From positions 1 to 64,000 of the forward strand of contig JADNRX010000037.1 of assembly GCA_015501595.1 (NCBI GenBank): DNA of 64,000 nucleotides, read 5' to 3'. Shown here one piece after another: positions 56,201 through 64,000 of the stretch; position 1 is the stretch's first letter; the number at the start of each line of letters is the position of its first letter. Origin of the DNA: Hymenopellis radicata. Taxonomy: Eukaryota; Basidiomycota; Agaricomycetes; Agaricales; Physalacriaceae. The translations under genes and the position numbers were made by a program. The notes beneath the pieces are model-generated. The model was not told the DNA's origin. It was given only the letters and a program-made list of their open reading frames with translations, and did not search any database.

Positions 56201-59200
56201 TTAGTGTCAGGACATGCCGCCTGCTGCCGTGGGCCTCAATGCCGTGGTGCCGATTGCTTTTCCCACGGAGTCGACCGGTAGAGTCGATTTCACGGATTTA
56301 CCGGCCGCAAGCCCCCTGTCGCAATCGACGAGCCGCAATGCCCAGACCTGAATATAGTGATAGAGTTGACTGCTGTTAGTTATCCTACTTATGCATCACT
56401 GTCATCTCGGTGTCTGTACGCTGACATTAAGTACTTACTTTATCTGTGCCATCCTGAACGTAGTAGGCTCGCGAGTCGTTTGATGGTGGTGAACTTGTAA
56501 CTTGTTACAGCTTGTTACCGGTAGTTACTTTCTCGACATTTCACCAGCGACCTTGCCACGCAGCCACTGGCCAGCATGAATCTACAGCTGTGATCTTCTT
56601 GGACATTGCTTCCCCCATGGTGGGCTAGACGGGCCGCGAATGAATAACTTGTTGATTAGGTCATTCGTGAGGCCAGGAAGCACATGTAGGTGGGCAGCAT
56701 ATGCAGTGCTCAATTTGAGTATTGTTACTTGGACAGCTCGGTCGGTGACAGTGCCACTCCTTTCCCGCTTCCTCCCGACACACAACAACCATTACCAAGA
56801 ATAGCAGGTCGCGCCGACATGCCGTGGTATACGCATCATATTTGATTTCTTCTCTATCCGCCAGGCACCCGAAAGACCTGTTTAGTCCCACCTCACAGAA
56901 TCCAGATCCATGGAGATGTGGCATGGGCGGGGGCAAAATGCCCGGGAAGCCCATGTCTGTTTTGACCGCCGTAGCAGTCGAAAGCCTCGGGTCCGCTTCC
57001 GGCGGGGGGGGGAGGCGACTTTCCGAGCGTTGGTGGTGCCCATGAGGAAGAGGAGCAACTGACACTCTCTGACACTGCCAAGCTAAGTGGTGACGTGTGA
57101 CGAGGAGAACAGCCGGTATCAGTGATACCAAGTGGTTTGGGGTGGGGGTCCCGGCTGAGGGGACGGTGTGTGCGGGACAGTTTCCGTGAAGGCGCCCAAG
57201 CCAAGAACCTGGGTGGAAGGCTGACCTGGACATGAACACGGATCCAGACAACCCAACATGTAAGTAGAGGGAGTCGGAGGGTGCGATCCAAAGATTCGAG
57301 CGCTGGTGAGGGAGGGTCTTCCTAATCGGGAGTCCCAAAAGACTGAAGTCACGCTCAAAATCCGTGCACATGCCACAAGTGCGAGGCCTGAGTAAGGTCG
57401 TCTTATCCCCTGTGCCTGACGGTGACAGCGAAGACCTCCTAGCTGCCAAAATCTCGTTCCGCCGAGCCTTAAATCCGATAATCGCCGTTCAAAATCCAGA
57501 TCCATTCACGTCCTCCAACCACAACCGTAATTCGCTTCTGCTTCGTTTTGTAACTGTCAGGCGTTGGAACCCAGTCGCGACGCGTCTCTCTCCTTGTTCC
57601 TTCTGTCCTAGTACAGCCACGATGCCGTCCAGGCGACTGAGCGTCGATGATTATGCCATCGCGATGGACGCGCTTACAACACTGACAGACGATTCTCCCA
57701 GAAATCCTCGCAACTGAGTACTGGCCTTCCTCTACTTGATGTTGTTCATGCCTTCAGTTGTTTTTCTCTAGCCATCGCGGCGCAAGTGGATTATTGTTAC
57801 CATTGTGAGTGACTGGTTATTCTGGACTGAATACGTGTTCAACAATGTTTCTAGGTCGCCCTATACACCTTCCTGTCTCCTCTGGCGAGTTCGATGATGG
57901 CACCCGGTCTTCCAACCATTGGTATCACCAACGAGACAGTCCTTGCCCTCACGTTGAGTGTATACTTACTCTCGTTCGCGATCGGGGTAGGTCTTCCTTC
58001 CTGTCACCATCGGTTGAACGCTAAGGGACAACGCAGCCGCTCTTCCTAGCTCCAGTATCAGAGATGTACGGCTGAACGTGGGTGTGAGTCCAAGAACCTT
58101 TTCCTTCTCGACATGTGGTGATCACTCAACGAATGTGACAGGTTCTGGACATGAGGAACATTCTCTCGCTATGGGATGCGCTTACGCCCCGACTACGGGC
58201 TCGTTTATAGGCTTCGCATTGCTCTCTGGTTTCGCTGGTAGCGCACCGATTGCGTTCGGTGGCGGGACCATCGGCGACCTCTTCTTGGAGAAAGAGCGCG
58301 CCTCAGCGATGGCTCTATACAGTCTAGGACCTCTCATTGGACCAGCTCTAAATCCTGTCACCGGCGGTTTCATCAGCGAAAGAATTGTGCCCAGATATGT
58401 GTTCATTGTGATATATGGTGCGCGTCAAGCCGCTTTAGAACCCACACATGCTGATATCCAGTTTAGGTTGTTGTGGCGTCGCAGCCTGTATCGACATTCC
58501 CTTCCTTGGAAGAGACATATGCACCGGTTTTTCGCGAACGCAATGCCAAACGTGCGGGCGACGTCGAGAAGGCGCAGCACTTCCATCATCCTGCGGCGGG
58601 AATGAGCATGTCGGGGTATATGTGGGTTAACCTTTCACGTCCGGTAATACTTACTTTTCACGAGGAGTTTTATCTGCTTTTTCTGAGTCTGTATATGCCT
58701 TGTGAATTGTTCGCCTCAGAGGGTGGCCCTGGCACATCTGAAGTCCCTACCGAAAGAGCAACGTCAAAAATCAACTCAGCCCCGCATTCTTCATGCCGAC
58801 GAGTACAGACCAACGTGTCGATGAAGGAAAGTCGAAGATCAGGATACAGTGTCAAACCTCTAACAGAGGTGTCAACATCGATACTATCTAGTCAGAGTAC
58901 AGACAGAGCAAGGGCAGGAGAGGGACAAAGACATTGGCAGATCATACAAAATATTGCATATTAGTGTTCTGTGTGAGAACGTCAACAAAGGAAGTTTGGT
59001 TAGTGGTGAGACCCACCATTTGTCTTGTCGTCATCCCTTTATCGTTCGCATTTTCTTCAGCAAGGCCGTAGACATTGAACGTCCGTTCCCCGTTTTCATG
59101 AATTGTCATTATCGAGGCCATGTTCCCACACCAATAACAATAGTTTGGCGCAGACCAAACCGTCACAAGCTGCTCGTCAAACATGTACTGGAAACCTTCT

Positions 59201-62200
59201 TGCACAAGTTGGTGGGCACGGGCGACTCTCAGCTTCAGGTCATTGACATGATTGAACTCCTGTCCGACGGGCCCACCAAACAGCCAACCAGCGCCGCGCG
59301 GACTGACAGCCCAGTTTTCCGCATTGTCTGGGTCTGGGTCTGACCACATGAGATCGCAGAACGCGCCTTTGTAGGGTATCTCCTGCACACGCGAGAGTAG
59401 TCGTATTAGAGTTCGGATGTCTGGTGATAAGCCGCCGTGTACGCAGAGGACTTCGCTGTTGATTATCTGGGAACATCTTTAGAATGGATGAGGTCCAAGA
59501 GATGCATGTATGGACTAACAGCGGCGAGATTTAGATAATCGAACACAGCATGCTTTCCAGACGGTCGCGCTCCCATAGTTTAGAGTGACCGCATTTCGGC
59601 GTCCTGGAGATGCTGACAGTCTGTGAGCTGCTCTATCCATTTGTCAGGGTTGATTTGTATTGAAATAACATATCGGTTAACGCTGGCATTCGACGTCTGG
59701 ATATAAGCGTTAACGTCGAAGACGTTAACATTAGTGGAATTGGACTTCAGGAGATTGAAATACATCTGAGGCATATGCTACGGCTCACGACCTGAAAGAG
59801 GTCAGTAAACCGGAGAGAGAGACTTGGGAATAGGGAACGTACATCGCAAAGGAGACTATCACCGCTGTCCCTCGTCGTCGTGTCGTGTCACCGAGTCATC
59901 TAAGATCCCAATCCTCCCCTCCCATCTCCCATGTGCTTACGCCCCGACGACGGGCTCATTTATAGACTTCCGAGTGCGCTCTGATTTTCTGGTAGCGCGC
60001 CGATTGCCTGCGGTGGCGGGACCATTGGCGACCTCTTCTCCACCAACATAAAGCGCACGCGCGCCATAATGTCTCAACACGCTCGTCGATGTCCATCATA
60101 CGACAGCACCACCACATCCTCCACCGCATCACCATGCAGCCTCGCATAGTCCTTCTACGTCTTATTCAAAGCCGTCCACTGCCGAACGAGGACCTCGGGG
60201 TTCAACAACAATTAGGCTCCTTCGACGCGCTCAGATCCAAATTAATTGCACGGACGATATGCGAAGTGGCAAAGTCCGCGGCATCGCGTAGGTCGAGGAC
60301 AATCGTCGTAGTCTGGCCCAGCAATTCGCGAGCGCGCTCAAACGTTATCTTCTAGTGGATTCCGTAAGGATAGAGATCCACATCCAACAGCTCTGGGCAC
60401 AGGACACGCGGAAAGACTGATGGATCGCAGCAAATGAAAACACCTATGTGCAAAGTGTTAATCAATAATGTCCAAACCAAGAATCAACTTCGCGTACAGC
60501 TAACGAACCCATCCCCTCAGCGTATCCAGACGTCCTTCAACTCTATCACCAGGAGCAGTAAAGACATCAAGATTCACGATATCCGGTTTGACAGAACGAA
60601 GGTAGCTGCCCGTCCCCTTCAACGAAATATATGAGTGAGAAGAGAAGGTAAAACAATATATAAGTACCAGATGTGCCTATAGCCGCAGCGAAAACAGAAA
60701 TATTCGGCAATTGCTCGATGAGTTGAGGTCCAGTCGGACGCATATTCGCTTCGCTGTTCTATCCACGATATCAGCCTCCGATTGTCGAGAGACGAGGGAG
60801 ACAAACATACGGAAAAGTTGGAATACAGTCCCGGATTCCAATGATTCTCCTTCTTGCAAGTTGCCATCTTCAATCGCAGCATAGATACCACCGAGGGGAT
60901 CACTAGGCTCGACTATGAAGCCCGACTTATGCCGGGCCACCAAACTACAAGTAGCGTTAGACCTCGAACGGTAAGTAATATATGGCGTACGCCTCCAAGC
61001 CCCAGAACCTATGGTAAGTAAGCCACATTCAAGAAATGCGCAGGAGACTCACGAAAAACCGAAGCACCTGCAACTTCTGCATCGAGGTCTTATTCCATAT
61101 ATACGCCGCGGCGGTAATGCCTGAAATGCTATATTCTCCTCAGCCCGGGGAAAGTCTTTCAAGATAAGATGCGTGACTTTGCGCTGGGCATGGCCGTACG
61201 TCGCGACGTAGTTGGCATCCTTGAACGGACGAGTATCAGAGGAAGAGGGATTAACATCAAGTCCACATCGCGCGACGTAGTTTACACACGCGTATCACGC
61301 GCCGCCAGTAAAGGCGCCCAACGCAGCCAACTATGATGAAGCAAACATACCAGTGTCCCTCTCTATTCCTCCCAGATTCATCCTCTCTCAATGCCGCCTG
61401 TCAATCATAGTTCAGACCTGCAAAAGAAAATCTGAGATAAGTTCGAGGGTTATGCACTTCTCAATTCAGCGCCACCTTTGGTAACAGCTTAGGCTGCAAG
61501 ACGCGCGCTACCGAGTTGTCCTGCAGTTCTCCAGAGGCGCACAACCAATACTGGCCGCTATGATAATCTTCTTCCTCGAAGTCGTAAAAGCTGGTTCATG
61601 AGGATGCACGATGTGTCTTGACCTGGTCTTGACGTTTCGAACGACTAGGCGCCGTTGCGTTCGTGGCGGGAAGGCGAGGGGCCGATAATTTTTTTGCACA
61701 GCTGCAAACAGCCGAGTTCACGTGCCCCGGATGTTCGGGAACTGGTTGCCGCCGGGTTTCTGAGCGAATCGGGATAGCATCGGGATCGTTATCAGCGTCT
61801 TCGCTGTCACCGTCAGGCCCAGGGGATAAGACGACCTTAGTATAGCCTCCACAAGTGCATGGCGGAAGAAACTTTAATAGGACTGCATGTCATTTTACAC
61901 GTAAATTACGCGTCACGTGACTGTAATTTACCGGTAAATTACCAACCCGATTTGGGAGGTTACCAAATTGGGTCACATGTCGATCCCGACGCGGCGGGGA
62001 GGCGGGATGGCTGCAAGATGTGCTTCTGTTGACCTATCTACACTTGGATTTAACATGTCACCTCCTGAAGCTGCGGCCTGTGTACTCAGATGTGCAATTT
62101 TTATCTGCTAACTTGTGTGTTCAGGCGCCCCCAGAAGATTTGTTCATTTGTGGCGGACGCGAGCGCGTCACGTGACAAAATTTAGATGTAAATTACCCTG

Positions 62201-62724
62201 TAAATTATCGGCCCAGGTAACTTACCGGTCAAAAAGTTTCCAACCATTTCTTACGCCAGTGCACACAACACTCTCGAAACGAACTATCAAAATTATACTA
62301 TACTGCAGATCTAAAATTACACTCAATCTATACACCGGACTCTTTCATTCATTCACTCTACATCCCCAGCCCCATCAACCCACCCATCAACCGCTCCGCC
62401 ACACTCTCCGGCTCCTGCCTCGCCATCTCAACCACACTCAGCAGCTTCTTAATCCCTATATGCAGCTTCGACGACGTCTCGTCCTCCGCGCGCAGCGCAA
62501 ACCCCGCGTCCTCCAGCATCCGCATCGCCCGCCGCCGCTCATCAGAGCTCGGGAACAGCTCCACCTCCCGCAGCACGAACTCGAGCGACTTGAGGTTCGA
62601 TATCGGCGGCACCCGCAGCTCCGAGTCGAACGTCTCGGAGAGCCCGAGCTCGGTGAGAATCCCCCGCGAGGATGTGGTGGCCATGACGAGGAGACGGCGG
62701 CCCTTGTGGTGAGAGTATGAGCTA

Positions 62725-63172
<448 letters not shown>

Positions 63173-64000
63173 CTAAGACACCGTTAACATTCAAATGCCA
63201 ACGAAAGGATAAAAAGACATACTTCAACACCGCCATCAAAGTGAATGATACCGTTCTGGATGACTTGCTGCAGTTCCTCCTCGGAAACACCAAACGCCGG
63301 GTGCACCTCTTCAAGCGCATGCATAAAGTCGTCCCGGTTCACCCTCAAGTTCTCCACATCGTCACCAATGCCGGCCATAGTCCCCACTTTCACATGACGG
63401 TTGAACGCAAAACTCGTCGCGCTCTTGATCAGACCGCCAATCTCCGCGCCGGAAAAGTTCTTCGTCAATCCCGCCAGTTCGGCAAGGTCCACGTCAGAGT
63501 CCATGACGCCGTTGGTCCGCATCTTGTTCGTATGGATGTTGAGAATCTGGAAACGACCATGTTCGTCGGGGAGGGAGATTTCCATGTGCACCTCGAGACG
63601 ACCAGGACGAAGGAGAGCCTCATCGATCATGTCTTTCCTATTGGTCATACCAATGATGAGGATGTTGTTGAGCTGGTCTACACCGTCCATCTAGGCGCAG
63701 TGTAAGTGACAAGCGCGAAACTACAAGGTAGAACCTACCTTGGAGAGCAGCTGGTTGACAACGGTGTCACCAACACCGGTTCCACTATTCGTAGAGCCAC
63801 GCTGTTTGAAGATGGCATCCAACTCATCAAAGATAATGATGTGCAAATCACTCTCGTCACCCTTCTCTTTGTACTATGAGAAGCAGTGTTAATAGATGCA
63901 ATGAAGGGTCTTCAAGTAAGTAAATCACCTCTTTCTCGGCATCGGCGAAGAGCTTTCGAATATTCTCTTCAGAAGCACCAACAAACTTGCTGAGAATTTC

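Overview
The window reads as nuclear DNA of a filamentous basidiomycete, most likely an Agaricomycete. Almost every gene is cut by many 45-60 bp introns, several exons are only 10-30 nt long, and the gene families (F-box/LRR protein, degenerate 'DFN' kinase, Zn2Cys6 regulator, Ofd1/Tpa1 dioxygenase, Sec18, Sso-type syntaxin) are typical of that class. The species cannot be named from the sequence. All identifications are by reading motifs; no database search was run.

Layout, left to right. (1) 1-6271: a decayed LINE-type retrotransposon (endonuclease, reverse transcriptase, RNase H-like region, zinc knuckle) ending in a 12-A tail directly against (2) 6272-8188, the 3' half of a glutamate 5-kinase gene. 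The last intron of that gene is split by a 1014-bp TA-flanked inverted-repeat element sitting inside the 5' splice site. (3) 8421-20516: ribose-phosphate pyrophosphokinase, an F-box protein, a divergent protein kinase, a degenerate minisatellite, protein phosphatase inhibitor-2 and a STIMATE-family membrane protein. (4) 20645-32020: SEC18/NSF, a cytochrome P450, an Sso-type syntaxin and a GH51 arabinofuranosidase. (5) 32083-47596: a single-copy core holding a Zn2Cys6 regulator, a Golgi-type glycosyltransferase, a four-helix membrane protein, an Ofd1/Tpa1 dioxygenase, a Nop13-like RNA-binding protein and a sugar transporter. (6) 48107-64000: block 4 again in inverted order (GH51, syntaxin, P450, SEC18), running off the window end, with about 6 kb of extra DNA between P450 and SEC18.

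The dominant feature is therefore a large inverted duplication: the left arm (22089-32037) and right arm (48107-64000) flank about 16 kb of unique sequence. Homology includes introns and intergenic DNA, so this is one segmental event (or two haplotypes joined in an assembly), not a set of gene families. The copies decay unevenly. The left P450 and left syntaxin carry single-base frameshifts and altered splice sites while the right copies read intact. GH51 reads intact on the left and no lesion was seen on the right. The right arm has gathered mobile DNA: a 1.2-kb inverted-repeat element containing a nested hAT-like MITE (8-bp target duplication), and a roughly 4.9-kb insert carrying broken pieces of an MFS transporter, a PP6/Sit4-type phosphatase and a PLP-enzyme/rhodanese protein.

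Functional groupings: SEC18 and the Sso syntaxin are direct partners in SNARE recycling and lie about 4-5 kb apart in the left arm. GH51, the sugar transporter and the Zn2Cys6 regulator together resemble a small plant-cell-wall arabinose utilisation neighbourhood.
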